In this document: piece after piece, positions 53,951-64,000 of the stretch
How positions within the stretch are numbered: position 1 is the stretch's first letter
Layout: each line of letters begins with the position of its first letter
Position numbers and translations under genes: made by a program
Notes under the pieces: generated by a model
What the model was told of the DNA's origin: nothing
Database searches by the model: none
Seen by the model: the letters and a program-made list of their open reading frames with translations, nothing else
Origin: Nemertoderma westbladi
Taxonomy: Eukaryota > Xenacoelomorpha > Nemertodermatida > Nemertodermatidae
Length of the DNA stretch: 64,000 bases
Direction: 5' to 3'
Assembly (NCBI GenBank): GCA_032718475.1
Contig: JAUCBJ010005093.1
Span: 25,880 to 89,879, forward strand

Positions 53951-55105
53951 TGTAAAGGCTTTTGCGGAATTAGCTGGTTATTTTCCCCGCAAAGTACTTT
54001 GTAGGTGTTTTAACGGACATAAAAAGCCGTTTCCTTACTGTACTGGTGTTTTAGTGGACATAAAAAGCCATTTCTTCTGTATGTGTACTTTAGCGGACAT
54101 AACTAGCAATTTTATGTCGCAATACGCCAAAATACTCTTAGTACAGTGTAAGTTCAGATGACGACATTTATCAGCTGATATGTACACGTGTAACTTTTTC
54201 TTTGTTCTTTGTTCGGTCGACCAATCAGAGCGATTTTCATTTTATTTGTACACAAACCTCCGGAAAATCGCGCAATGCATTATGGTTTATGTTTACCTTT
54301 TTCCTGATTCCAGAACATCGGCTGTGGAATTATTCTGTGTTTCAGACTTTAGCCAAACATTAGAACGGCTTTGATCATAGAAACGTATAACTGTTATCAA
54401 ACCAGCACACAGTACATCACGATATAACTCAATGCATTAAGACCTTTCACCGCATTATTTTACTGCTATTTACTGTCGGTTATTAATTGTATCAGTTTGA
54501 TGGAATATTGTTATATTTGGATAATATCGATAAATAATCATAAAACCCCAATCTTCTTGATATACTGAAGGTAAGAGACCGGTTACATATAGCAATTGCG
54601 ACTTACATTATATTGGTTTTGGAGTGAATCTAATGCTATTTCATAGGCACTACATGTGTCAGTTGCTGTTCTCTTTATATGTGACTAAAATTAGTGAAGG
54701 TCGGCAGATCGGTGTGCAGCATTGTGCGGTAGTGTGCATGAGTATGATAGATAACAAAGCATGCGCTTTATACGTGAATCAATAGCCATCCTGTTGTGCT
54801 TAGTGTAAGTCATAACTCTGTTTACATACTTAGAGCGCCACGTCCTAAAGGAACTGTTGATATTTCCCGAAAGTGAATAATATTGGTCAGAGATTATATA
54901 TTAGCGATCAATCGAATAATACAGTAGGCCTACACCGCAATAAGGTCAGAGCTTCCGAATCCAGTCTCCCGGGTATATCCAGCGGGTGAATGGTCGCGCA
55001 TAGGCTGGCTTCGGCTAATGTAGTGTATCAAATACTCTTCATAGGCTAAAGTCGATTTATAACCTAGAAGACACCTAAATTGCTAAAGGTCTGAAAGCGC
55101 GAACA
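53951..55105 (+). repeat. 3' LTR of element 3
   Basis: Starts TGTAAAGGC after GGGAGCGG and ends GCGCGAACA. It has short deletions relative to the left LTR near 54763 and 55080. It is clearly homologous to the LTRs of element 2 but a distinct subfamily. Confidence 0.9.
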
Positions 55106-55136
55106 CCCCTACTGGCGTACTGGTACCGGTATAGGC

Positions 55137-56545
55137 CTACTGACGTACCGGTACCCAGTACCGGTACCGAACGTGAATTATACTTTTCGAAAAGTGGCCT
55201 ATAAGATAGTCCCAGATAATCTGGTGGACTATCGGCGATCCTGTGGGAATGATGATGGGCTTCGGTGGTACGACGATACTGTTGTTGTATCCCACCCTAG
55301 AGTTCATTACTAGGATCCCGTCGTCATTAAGTTGTGGTGACAGCGTGATCAGCTCGCTGTCCCGCCGGAGATGCTGTTGCTTACTGACGCATTCCACCTT
55401 GTCGCCGTAGTTCTTCCTCTGCTCGTAGCGGATAATTGCTTTGGCCGCTCCTTCCAGGTCTATTGCCGTTCTAATCTTCACGTCTTTACCAACTCCCTTG
55501 AGGAAATTCCCGAAGGCTCTCCAGTATGCCACTAACTTCTTGGTCTTGTACCAACTAGAACTGTAGCTAAGGAGTTTCTCCGTCGGGTTATCGTACAGTT
55601 CTCCTGGTTTTGGTTGCACGTCCCTTATCTCCCTCACCATCTGGGAGTATATCTCCTCTCCCTCTGAATCTCCCTCTTCTCCTTCTGACACTTCTTCTCC
55701 TGAGCCCGGGTCCACCTTTCTCATCGGCGGCCAGGCCTCCCTATCGCTCAGAAACTGTGGCCCGTGTTGCCACAATACTTCCTTCTTCAAGAAAGTGTGG
55801 CGTACCACGCCCCTCGATAACAAGTCCGCTGGTTTCTCATCCGTTGGGCAGTAGTGTCACCATTCCAGTTCTGTGGTCGCCCTTATTTCGTCCACTCTAT
55901 TCGCGATGAATATAGGGTATCTCGTCCTTTCGTTGTGTAGCCAACCGAGCACTACCATGGAATCCGTCCAGTAATGTGTTTCCACTATGTTTGGAATAGC
56001 GTCCACTAAGTAGGCTGTGGCCCTAACTCCTAATCTCGCAGCTGTCAACTCGAGTTTCAGAACCGATGCTGAATCTGGTGGCATCGACTTCGCTTTACTG
56101 AATGCGAGTCTGGGCTTGTGAGCCCCCTCTCGTTGTACTAAGTAGAGTGCCGCTCCATATGCCTCTAATGACGCATCGGAGAACATATGTAGATCCAGAT
56201 TCGCCATGTCCCCATCCGGGAAATATACACGCAGCATGCTGTATGTTCCCATCTGCTCTAAACTCTCTGTCCACTTGTTCCACTGCTTACTAATCTCTTC
56301 TGGGACCTCTGCGTCACACTCGTCCTTTAATTTGTATACTCTCTTGAGTATCTGTTTCCCCGTGACTAGTAATGGGGATGCTAGGCTTAGGGGATCGTAT
56401 ATCCTCGCTATATATGACACATAGCCCCTCTTTGAGTGGATACCTGCTCCCTCCTGACTCAATTGGTATTTTAACTCGTCTGTCTCTCTGTTCCACACGA
56501 TTCCCAGTGCCTTCTGTTGAGTTGCTAGGTAACAGTTTGAATCAC
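55137..56545 (-). pseudogene. Bel/Pao pol fragment, end of RT to start of integrase
   Basis: A single frame from about 56545 to 55137 with one in-frame TGA at 55857-55859. It includes LGIVWNRETDELKYQL, YDPLSLASPLL, the RNase H start FSDASLEAYGAALY, LELTAARLGVRA, WTDSMVVLGWL, then after the stop the HYCPTDEKPADLLSRG segment, a charged linker, LLSYSSSWYKTKKLVAYW, and the beginning of the integrase zinc region (HVRYRYWVPVRQ). The TGA sits at W-x-H-Y-C, where other Pao proteins have R, so a CGA-to-TGA change is likely. The fragment belongs to a Pao family different from elements 1-3. No LTR is linked to it. Confidence 0.9.
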
Positions 56546-58229
56546 CTGGTGGTGGGTTATATTTGTACTTGTTTTGGTGCGTTTTTATATTCGAATTATT
56601 GTTTGTTAATATTATAATATATGGAGGCTTTTGAGTAAAAAAAAAAAAAAAAAAACCGGTACTGTAGTAGTTAGTGCTGTATAGTGTTAGTAGTACAGTA
56701 GTAAGTAGTAGGTCAACGTCAACTGACTGTTTTTAAATGTAGATGTGATGAAATTGCTTGTTGTGAGCATAGCGAGCACGACAATTTTAACATTTCTGCA
56801 TTTAGAGTAGGCAAACCGACTGTTTTCAAATACAGATGTTATTAAATTGTGAGCGTAGCGAGCACGGAAATTCTGCTGAATCATGGTTTTAGGCCTATTG
56901 GTTTGAAGAATCTGACAATTGAAACAATTTTAAAACAAATCATGTTTGTAATGGTCATGCTCAATCTGTCCGTTTGTCCACAGCCAGACTGCCAGACGTG
57001 CTAAGGCTAAGAGTAGGCTTACAGCTGTACAGTATATAAACGCAAGCCCTGCAAGCAAAGCGAGCGGAAATTTTTCAATCTTTTTAAACCTATGGATGAT
57101 GGAATAATTTCAAATAGAGCTGCATAGTCAGTCGGTGAGAAGTCAAAAATTGGACTTCAAGTCCAATTTTAGACTTCAAGTCCAATTTTGGACTCCAAAG
57201 TCCAATATTGGACTTTAGTACAACTCCAAGTGTACCCATGCTGCCATCCCAGTGAAAAATGTTAGTGCGCTTCAAATGCGTTGCGCGCTCTAAGTGCGAT
57301 AAATATGCGTAGTGGTTTTTAGAAACTTCACCTAAGTGTGAAGCAAGTGGGTATTCAATGCGTAGTTACTACAATTTATTATCATGTGGAACATGTGTGT
57401 AACATGTTTGAGTTTTTATGATAATATGTAGGTGTGATAGTAAAGTGCGTTCCAGGTGAGTTTAAAGCGTCTCTATAACTATGAAATATGTCTGTATGTG
57501 TGTTGAAATTGAGACCCACATGGGTTTAAACTGTTACAATTTACAGTATATGTTACACAGTACAGCAGTACAATACAGCCATAGGCCTGACATTACAGTA
57601 TTACCGTAGGGCCTACAGCCGTATGTCACACCACAGCACCAGACATGTTAGAAACTGCCCACCTGCTGACATGACAGACTGCCATTATGTCTGGATGTGT
57701 CTCTTACCCTACTGGCAGACTGGCTACTGCCAGAGTGCCGTATCAGCTTACTGCAGTACTGACTTGTTTACACTTACTGACTTCTGGACTTACAGTCTGA
57801 CAGTACACAGTACTGCAGTCTGGCAGTAGCCTAAGTCAGTAAGTACCCAGTAACAGGCTGTAGGGCAGTAGGGCCTATCTGTAATAGTCTGCTAGTCAGC
57901 CAGCTGGCCAGTACCAGTCTGCCAGTACTGGTACTGCAGTACAGTCAACAGGGTCATTCCATGCTAATTCGACCAATCAGTGTGGCAAGGGTCGGAAATT
58001 TTTGACGAAATTTTAACCACTTATCAACTCTAGCTGTCTAGTGAAAAAACGATGTGGTGAAAATTTCAGCCGATTTGGTTTAGCCGTTCTCTAGACTGCT
58101 AGATATTGATGTTTTAAATTTGGCGAAATTCCAAAAACCAGTGAAGTAGGCCTACATTATTTGAAGTGGTGTCTGCAGTTGATCTGATTATCAGTTTAAT
58201 GTCAATTGTATGTGATTCTAAATAAACGA
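56546..58229. other. Noncoding stretch with small repeats
   Basis: An A run at 56636-56655, two diverged copies of a segment of about 100 bases with GCGAGCACG (56725-56875), the palindromic array at 57150-57216, and many short CAGTACTG-type words at 57780-57960. No gene is supported. Confidence 0.5.
57150..57216. repeat. Tandem palindromes of TTGGACTTCAAGTCCAA type
   Basis: Three to four successive copies of a self-complementary word, e.g. TTGGACTTCAAGTCCAA and TTGGACTCCAAAGTCCAA. Confidence 0.9.
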
Positions 58230-58596
58230 GGTCGGGGTAGGGGAGGTGCTATACAGACTCCTCGCCAACTGCATGGCTTTGGCGACAAAGGCCGACATTG
58301 TCCTTCAGTGTGGGGCCGACCAGCTTTGTGTTGGGGTGAAGGCGGGGATAGAGGGTGCCGTCCACGCGATGTCCAACATCTTCGAAGAAGAGTCGACCCA
58401 GGCCATGTTGTTGGTGGACGCGAGCAACGCGTTTAACAGCCTGAGCCGACCAGTCGCCCTGTGGAACTGCCGCGTGTACTGGCATAGGTGTTCGCGCTTT
58501 TTGTTTAATGCCTACAATGGACACGCGGCCCTCTACCTTTCTGGTTCCTCATCTCCAATTTGGAGCCAGGAAGGTATGACCCAGGGTGACCCCTAG
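58230..58596 (+). pseudogene. Reverse transcriptase fragment ending at its GDP motif
   Basis: The frame contains GVKAGIEGAVHAMSNIFEEE, AMLLVDASNAFNSLSRPVAL and EGMTQGDP, which correspond to RT blocks 2-4 of an invertebrate RT group with LLVDAxNAFN and TTQGDP motifs. It stops (TAG 58594-58596) right after GDP. The group, as I recall it, carries a C-terminal nuclease like that at 18732-19226. The catalytic YxDD block is absent, so this is a relic. The exact family name is uncertain. Confidence 0.7.
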
Positions 58597-58619
58597 GGTT
58601 CAACAGAAGGCACTTTATG

Positions 58620-58690
58620 GGGCCAAACCGAACCGAACCGAAGCAGGGCCAACTTCGGGCCGAACCGAACCGAATCCGAACCGAAGTTCA
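58620..58690. repeat. (CCGAA)n pentamer repeats
   Basis: Interrupted runs of CCGAACCGAACCGAA on both sides of a GGGCCAACTTCGGGCC word. Confidence 0.85.
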
Positions 58691-58790
58691 GAAAGTTAGC
58701 AAGTTATGGTCATAAAATCGTATTTAGGTCACTATACTGGCTGACTGGCAGTGGCAGACTGGTACCTATTTGTTCTGTGGACTTAGCAAG

Positions 58791-59105
58791 AAAGCTATGA
58801 TTAATTAAAAAAATAAGTACTACAAAATAAAATGGCAATATTTACATTACTGTACATTACTAACCTAAACTACTGTGTACTTACTGTACTGCTGTATGCA
58901 CCACATTATCACCGGTAGTAAGCCGTACAGTAGTGACATCAAATTTAGAAAACCTCACTAACTGACTAAAAGAACAGGTAGTCTTTGTAATACTATTTAT
59001 ATGAGGTAGTAGGTATATTTGGTATTATGTATCAAAGTTATGATTAATTAAAAAATAGGTACTACAATAAAATGGCAATGTTTAGCCTAACCTAAACTAC
59101 CAGAC
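58791..59105. repeat. Diverged direct duplication
   Basis: The segment GTTATGATTAATTAAAAAA ... AAAATGGCAAT ... CCTAAACTAC occurs at about 58790-58880 and again at 59037-59102. Confidence 0.75.
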
Positions 59106-59204
59106 TACTGTATAATTAAGCTAATTTTTAAACTACCAAAGTAAACTGGAAACAATTAAAAAAATAATGCCATTTAAATGGAAGTTCAGTCCAAAATTAA
59201 GGAT

Positions 59205-59680
59205 GTAAACGTTAAGCAGACAGTGGTGCAGACACCTGGTGCGGACAGTGGTGCAGACACTGGTGCAGACGGTGGTGCAGCGTGCAGACAGAAGTGCAGA
59301 CACTGGCACTGGTGCAGACAGTGGTGCAGACACTGGTGCAGACTGCAGACAGTGGTGCAGACATTGACTGACTGGTGCAGGCAGACAGTGGCTCAGACAG
59401 TGGTGCAGCGTGCAGACACTGGTGCAGAGAGTGGTGCAGACACTGGCGCAGACAGTGGTGCAGACACTCTGGTGCAGACTGTGGTGCAGACAGTGATGCA
59501 GACACTGGTGCAGACAATGGTGCAGACAGTGGTTCAGACAGTGGTGCAGAAAGTGGTGCAGACACTGGTGCAGGCAGTGGTGCACACTGGTGCAGACACT
59601 GGTGCAGACAGTGATGCAGACACCTGATGCGGACAGTGGTGCAGACAGTGGTGCAGAAAGTGGTGCAGACACCTGGTGAA
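59205..59680. repeat. 12-bp minisatellite GGTGCAGACAGT
   Basis: About 35 imperfect units of GGTGCAGACAGT / GGTGCAGACACT. Because 12 is divisible by 3 and the unit has no stop, several frames on both strands stay open here; I do not treat them as genes. Confidence 0.95.
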
Positions 59681-59719
59681 AATACTGAAATACCAGAGTA
59701 CCACAAAACACAATACCAC

Positions 59720-60229
59720 CAGGCACTATTACCGGTATATTATATTTTATCATAAAATTTATTATCTACAAATACTGAAATATGCGATTAACTACTGAAA
59801 GGTTCTACATGAAGTAGGGAGGACGTATGTAGTACATGAGGGGCGGAGGGGTGCGTGGGGGTGAATGTGCCCTAATTAAAAATAATTATAAGTGGTGTGT
59901 ACCGTACGAAAGTAATTAATCGGTATTCCCGTTTTAATATAAACAATAATGTCTATAAATTGTAAGCAGCAATGTCTCCAAGGAATAAGGTTTAAGCGAC
60001 AGTGTTTGATTGTTTTTACATGACCTACTTTATACAGAGTATGTTTAATTTGTTTACCTTTACTGGAGCCACTATGCTTATTACTGTATAATAAAACGAG
60101 CTCATTTAAGTTATTGTATCATGCTGGGGATATACATTCACTGTAAGGTCTCACAGGTCTACAGTAAGGTCTCAGGAATTCTTAGCCCGCGAGTATTCTT
60201 AGCCTGCGAGTATTATTGGCCCTTGGCAG
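59720..60229. other. Noncoding stretch
   Basis: No gene or clear repeat is seen. Confidence 0.5.
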
Positions 60230-60631
60230 TAGGGAACATACCCTTAAATAAGCTCCAAAAATGGGTTCTTATTTAAGGAAAATGGCTCTTATTTAGGGGT
60301 TTTTGGGCCTTTTTTGGATATTTTTTCGATATAATATGCTATAACTTGTTTCAGGAAAAAATACCGCATAATTTTATTTCACAATGTAAAAGTTGGGTCT
60401 TTCTTGAACATAAGGCAAAAAACCAGAAAACATTTCACCGTCCGGTTTTTTTTCTACAAGCGTTTTAAAATTGCATAAAAAATACGACTAGTTCCTAAAT
60501 AAGGTTTTTTTTTTAAATTTACCTTATTTAAGATATCGAAATTGTACACATAAATACTAAAAGTTCCTAATTAAGAACTTTTTGACCTGGGTTTCTTATT
60601 TAGGAATACAATTGTATTCCAAAATCTGCAC
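60230..60631 (+). repeat. Left terminal inverted repeat
   Basis: Contains repeated words CTTATTTA(A/G)G and pairs with 63528-63929 with scattered mismatches. Confidence 0.85.
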
Positions 60632-61188
60632 ATTCCTTAAATAAAATAAATATTCCTTATTCGTTACAGTATGTGTTACACTTCTTTCATAATTCTTCGA
60701 TTTATGTCAGTCTGTATATTGCTAATTGTTGGGATAAGGATAAGGACAATGGTTGCACTGCACTCTATAAATCCTCTATAGAATATCGTATCATAATGAA
60801 GTTGCTAGCACTGGCATTTTTACCTCACACGGTAGCATAGAATAGCCCATTGATATTCAAAAGAATAGCCCATCGCCCATCTGAGCGCACATACATTGTC
60901 ACGTATTTCGATGAGACATGACTCAAGTAACTGGACATCGCCACACAGTTTCGAAAAACTAACTTGTGTCCTGCATTTCCTCTTCTGCTCCGCGTTACGC
61001 CCCACTTAGATGGATTGTCCACAATGTTGTACTTGAAAGGTGTGAAAAAAGTGAAAAACCAATGTCAATGTCATGTCAATAGGCACAAAGATGGTTCAGT
61101 CGGGCAGCTGATAGAAGTTATGAAGGTTAAAGATGATCACTGGATAACGTTTTGGCTCAACTGGCTCAGGCAGGAGTGGGACACATTC

Positions 61189-61450
61189 GTGGGATCTTTG
61201 CGCAGCATGAAGTGAGCAAAGCCTTAGCTAGCCCTAGCTGATAGGGGCCCCACCCCATTAACATTTTGTCTTTCGTTAGTCAGAGGTTGTTCAGCACTAT
61301 ACTCGTCTCCTTAATTTGCCTCATTGTGTTCGTTTGTTTTTTACCAAACTTCAGATTATTTCTAATCTTTTGACAGACTACACGACAGACAACTCGTTAA
61401 TAGCACCCATATGCTAAGGCTTCGCTCACTTGAACGTGGCTCTCCCCCAC
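61189..61450. mobile_element. Small MITE inside the foldback element
   Basis: The left end GTGGGATCTTTGCGCAGCA with AAGTGAGC and AAAGCCTTAGC pairs with GCTAAGGCTTCGCTCACTT ... CCCCCAC at 61418-61450. ATTC borders both sides and may be the target duplication. The end resembles that of the MITE at 41901-42506. Confidence 0.65.
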
Positions 61451-63310
61451 ATTCAATCTGGTTCGACGCAGTTTGTTGCTCATTGCTGCTCGTTGTGCTT
61501 TATTATTTCTCGTTGTTGGTCATTGTTACTCAGTGTTGCTAGTTGTTGGTCATTGTCAGATTGTTGCTTGTTGGTGCTCATTGTTGCTCGTTAGTTGTAC
61601 TTTATTATTGCTCGTTGTTGCTCGTTGTACTCTATTATTGCTCGTTGTTGCTCATTATTGCTCATTGTTACTCGTTGTTGCTCATTGTTGCTCGTTGTTG
61701 TACTTTATTATTGCTCGTTCAATCGTAGTTCCTCGTTGTTGCTCGTTGTTGTACTTTATTATTGCTCATTGTTGCTCAATATTACTCGTTGTTGCTCGTT
61801 CGGTCGTTGTTGCCCATTGTTGCTCGTTGTTGTACTTTATTATTGCTCGTTCAATCGTAGTTCCTTATTGTTGCTCGTTGTTTCTCGTTGTTGTACTTTA
61901 TTATTGCTCATTGTTGCTCGTTGTAGCTCAATATTACTCATTGCTCGTTGTTGCTCATTGTTGCTCGTTGTTGTACTTTATTATTGCTCATTGTTGCTCA
62001 ATATAACTTCGTTGTTGCTCAATATAACTCATTGTTGCTCGTGTAGTCGTTGTTGCTCATTATTGCTCGTTGTTTCTCGTTGTTGCTCATTGTTGCTCGT
62101 TGTTGTTCTTTATTATTGCTCATTATTGCTCATTGTTGTACTTTATTATTGCTCGTTCAATCGTTGTTCCTCATTGTTGCTCGTTGTTGTACTTTATTAT
62201 TTCTCATTGTTGCTCAATATAACTCGTTGTTGCTCGATCAGTCGTTGTTGCTCATTATTGCTCGTTGTTTCTCGTTGTTGCTCATTGTTGCTCGTTGTTG
62301 TTCTTTATTATTGCTCATTGTTGCGTTGTTCCTCATGTAATGTTTACTCGTTGTTGCTCGTTCAGTCGTTGTTCCTCATTATTGCTCATTGTTGTTCGTT
62401 GTTTCTCGCTGTTGCTCATTGTTGCTCGTTGTTGTACTTTATTATTGCTCATTTTTGCTCGTTGTTGCTCATTGTTGCTCAATGTTACTCGTAGGTCGTA
62501 GTTGCTCATTGTTACTCGTTGTTGTTCATTGTTGCTCGTTCAGTCGTTGTTCCTCATTATTGCTCGTTGTTGTACTTTATTATTGCTCATTGTTGCTCAA
62601 TGTTACTCGTTGTTGCTCATTGTTGCTCGTTGTTCCTCATTGTTGCTCGTTGTTTCTCGTTGTTGTACTTTATTATTGCTCAATATAAATCGTTGTTGCT
62701 CAATATAACTCGTTGTTGCTCGTTCAGTCGTTGTTGCTCATTATTGCTCGTTTTTTATCATTGTTGCTCATTGTTGATCGTTGTTGTTCTTTATTATTGC
62801 TCATTGTTGCTCAGTGGTTCTCATTGTTGGTCGTTGTTGCTCAATGTTACTCGTTGTTATACTTTATTATTGCTCAATGTTACTCGTTGTTACTCATTGT
62901 TACTCGTCGTTCCTCATGTAATGTTTACTCGTTGTTGCTCGTTGTTGCTCGTTCAGTCGTTGTTCCTCATTATTGCTCATTGTTGTTCGTTGTTTCTCGC
63001 TGTTGCTCATTGTTGCTCGTTGTTGTACTTTATTATTGCTCATTTCTGCTCGTTGTTGCTCATTCAGTCATTGTTTCTCAATGTTTCTCGTAGTTCGTAG
63101 TTGCTCATTGTTACTCATTGTTGCTCATTGTTGCTCGTTCAGTCGTTGTTCCTCGTTGTTGTACCTTATTATTGCTCATTGTTGCTCAATGTTACTCATT
63201 GTTGCTCGTTGTTACTCGTTGTTGCTCGTTGTTTTGTTACTCATTGTTCATTTGTTGCTCGTTGTTGCTTATTGTTGGTCATTGTTGCTCGTTGTGCATT
63301 TTTGAACCTA
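61451..63310. repeat. 1.85-kb minisatellite of (GTTGTTGCTCATT)-type units
   Basis: Units of about 10-12 bases (TTGTTGCTCAT, TTGTTGCTCGT, TTATTGCTCAT) are arranged in larger repeats that include GTTGTACTTTATTATTGCTC and CGTTCAGTCGTTGTTCCTC. No unit contains a stop in some frames, which creates long but meaningless open frames rich in L, V and C. Confidence 0.95.
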
Positions 63311-63527
63311 TCCAGTTAAGCTCAGAAGCTCCCTTATCTCTGCATCTTGCAATGTCCTGTCAAGGTTAGGCAGGTAGGAGATCATAACTGTCATAAGCAG
63401 ATAAGGGCAGAAGGAGGACGGGGCTGGGAGACGAGGTTATAAGAGACATTATATAACAGTATATGGATATTTAATTTATTTTATTTAATTTAATTTATGT
63501 AATTTAATTTATTTAAGGAGTAGGCCT

Positions 63528-63929
63528 ATGCAGATTTTGGAATGAAATTGTATACCTAAATAAGAAACCCATGTCAAAAAGTTCTTATTTAAGGACTTTT
63601 AGTATTTATGTGTACAATTTCGATGTCTTAAATAAGGTAAATTTAAAAAATCCCTCTTATTTAGGAACTGGTCGTATTTTTGATGCAATTTTAAAACGCT
63701 TGTAGAAAAAAAACCGGACGGTGAAATGTTTTCTGGTTTTTTGCATTATGTTCAAGAAAGAACCAACTTTTATATTGTGAAATAAAATTATGCGGTATTT
63801 TTTACTGAAACAAGTTCTTGCATATTATGTCGAAAAAATATCCAAAAAAGGCCCAAAAACCCCTAAATAAGAGCCATTTTCCTTAAATAAGAACCCACTT
63901 TTGGAGCTTATTTAAGGGTATGTTCCCTA
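63528..63929 (-). repeat. Right terminal inverted repeat
   Basis: Reverse complement of 60230-60631. Confidence 0.85.
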
Positions 63930-63933
63930 ACAG

Positions 63934-64000
63934 TAGGGAACATACCCTTAAATAAGCTCCAAAAGTGGGTTCTTATTTAAGGAAAATGGCTCTTATTTAG
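63934..64000 (+). repeat. Start of another copy of the inverted-repeat sequence, cut by window end
   Basis: It begins TAGGGAACATACCC four bases after the right inverted repeat ends and runs in the same direction as the left one. Confidence 0.9.

Larger units (their letters stand above)
46749..55105 (+). mobile_element. Bel/Pao-derived element 3, gag only
   Basis: Related LTRs (left to 47922, right 53951-55105) flank a leader, an intact gag ORF and a 3' ORF remnant. Protease, RT, RNase H and integrase are missing. The 5 bases outside the LTRs do not match, and the left LTR lacks the first part seen in the right one, so the ends were rearranged after insertion. Confidence 0.85.
60230..63929. 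mobile_element. Element with about 400-bp terminal inverted repeats
   Basis: The sequence from TAGGGAACATACCC (60230) to about 60631 is present as reverse complement from 63528 to TGTTCCCTA (63929). If TA is the target duplication, the inverted repeats begin GGGAACATACCC. The interior (60632-63527) holds a small MITE and a long minisatellite and no transposase frame. The long inverted repeats suggest a non-autonomous foldback-type DNA transposon. A further copy begins at 63934. Confidence 0.8.

Noticed and set aside
59133-59753. Open frames on both strands with CTTVCTSVC-type repeats
   Set aside because: Artefact of the 12-bp GGTGCAGACAGT array.
61473-63369. Several long open frames rich in Leu, Val and Cys, up to 299 codons
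   Set aside because: They are produced by a stop-free minisatellite unit and stay open in more than one frame. No start context or domain.

Overview
The window is eukaryotic repeat-rich DNA, most likely from an invertebrate animal. The evidence is animal-type Bel/Pao, Gypsy and CR1/L2-like retroelements, a Polinton-type protease fragment, AATAAA signals, many microsatellites and homopolymer tracts, and the constant short words TACCGGTA and TAGGCCTA. I recognise no host housekeeping gene and cannot name the phylum. The standard genetic code fits every long reading frame.

Layout. Positions 1-12191 (minus strand) hold a large Bel/Pao element: a leader, an acidic first ORF, a coiled-coil gag part, and an unbroken 2406-codon gag-pol frame (gag, zinc knuckles, protease, RT, RNase H, integrase). 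Beyond pol lies a further long coding region that runs off the left edge and carries three CCHC zinc knuckles. Seven copies of a short palindromic hairpin are scattered through this block and nowhere else in the window. Positions 14492-15487 hold remnants of a Polinton/adintovirus-like protease and an exonuclease-like gene. Positions 18732-19226 hold a nuclease fragment of a retroelement, and 20296-20661 a protein resembling a TATA-binding-protein fold. Positions 22281-26476 hold a nearly intact CR1/L2-type LINE whose two ORFs overlap in the -1 frame at a canonical slippery heptamer.

Positions 28038-40092 are a complete, young Bel/Pao-derived insertion (element 2): 1.2-kb LTRs that are almost identical and a 5-bp target duplication ACTTA. 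Its ORF keeps gag and protease, but RT and most of RNase H are deleted in frame. Positions 40093-43719 hold a MITE, simple repeats and two copies of a G-rich tandem/palindromic unit. The second copy abuts a decayed Gypsy pol (43730-46648). Positions 46749-55105 are a second related Bel/Pao derivative (element 3) with gag intact and the rest of pol deleted at a different place. Positions 55137-56545 (minus) are a third kind of Pao fragment (RNase H to start of integrase).

From 56.5 kb to the right edge the sequence is repeats: palindromic and pentamer repeats, an RT fragment ending at its GDP motif (58230-58596), a 12-bp minisatellite (59205-59680), and a 3.7-kb element with about 400-bp terminal inverted repeats (60230-63929). 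That element encloses a second MITE and a 1.85-kb minisatellite. Another copy of it begins at 63934.

The two gag-retaining derivatives plus a full gag-pol element suggest, by inference only, a helper/parasite arrangement among Pao elements in this genome.
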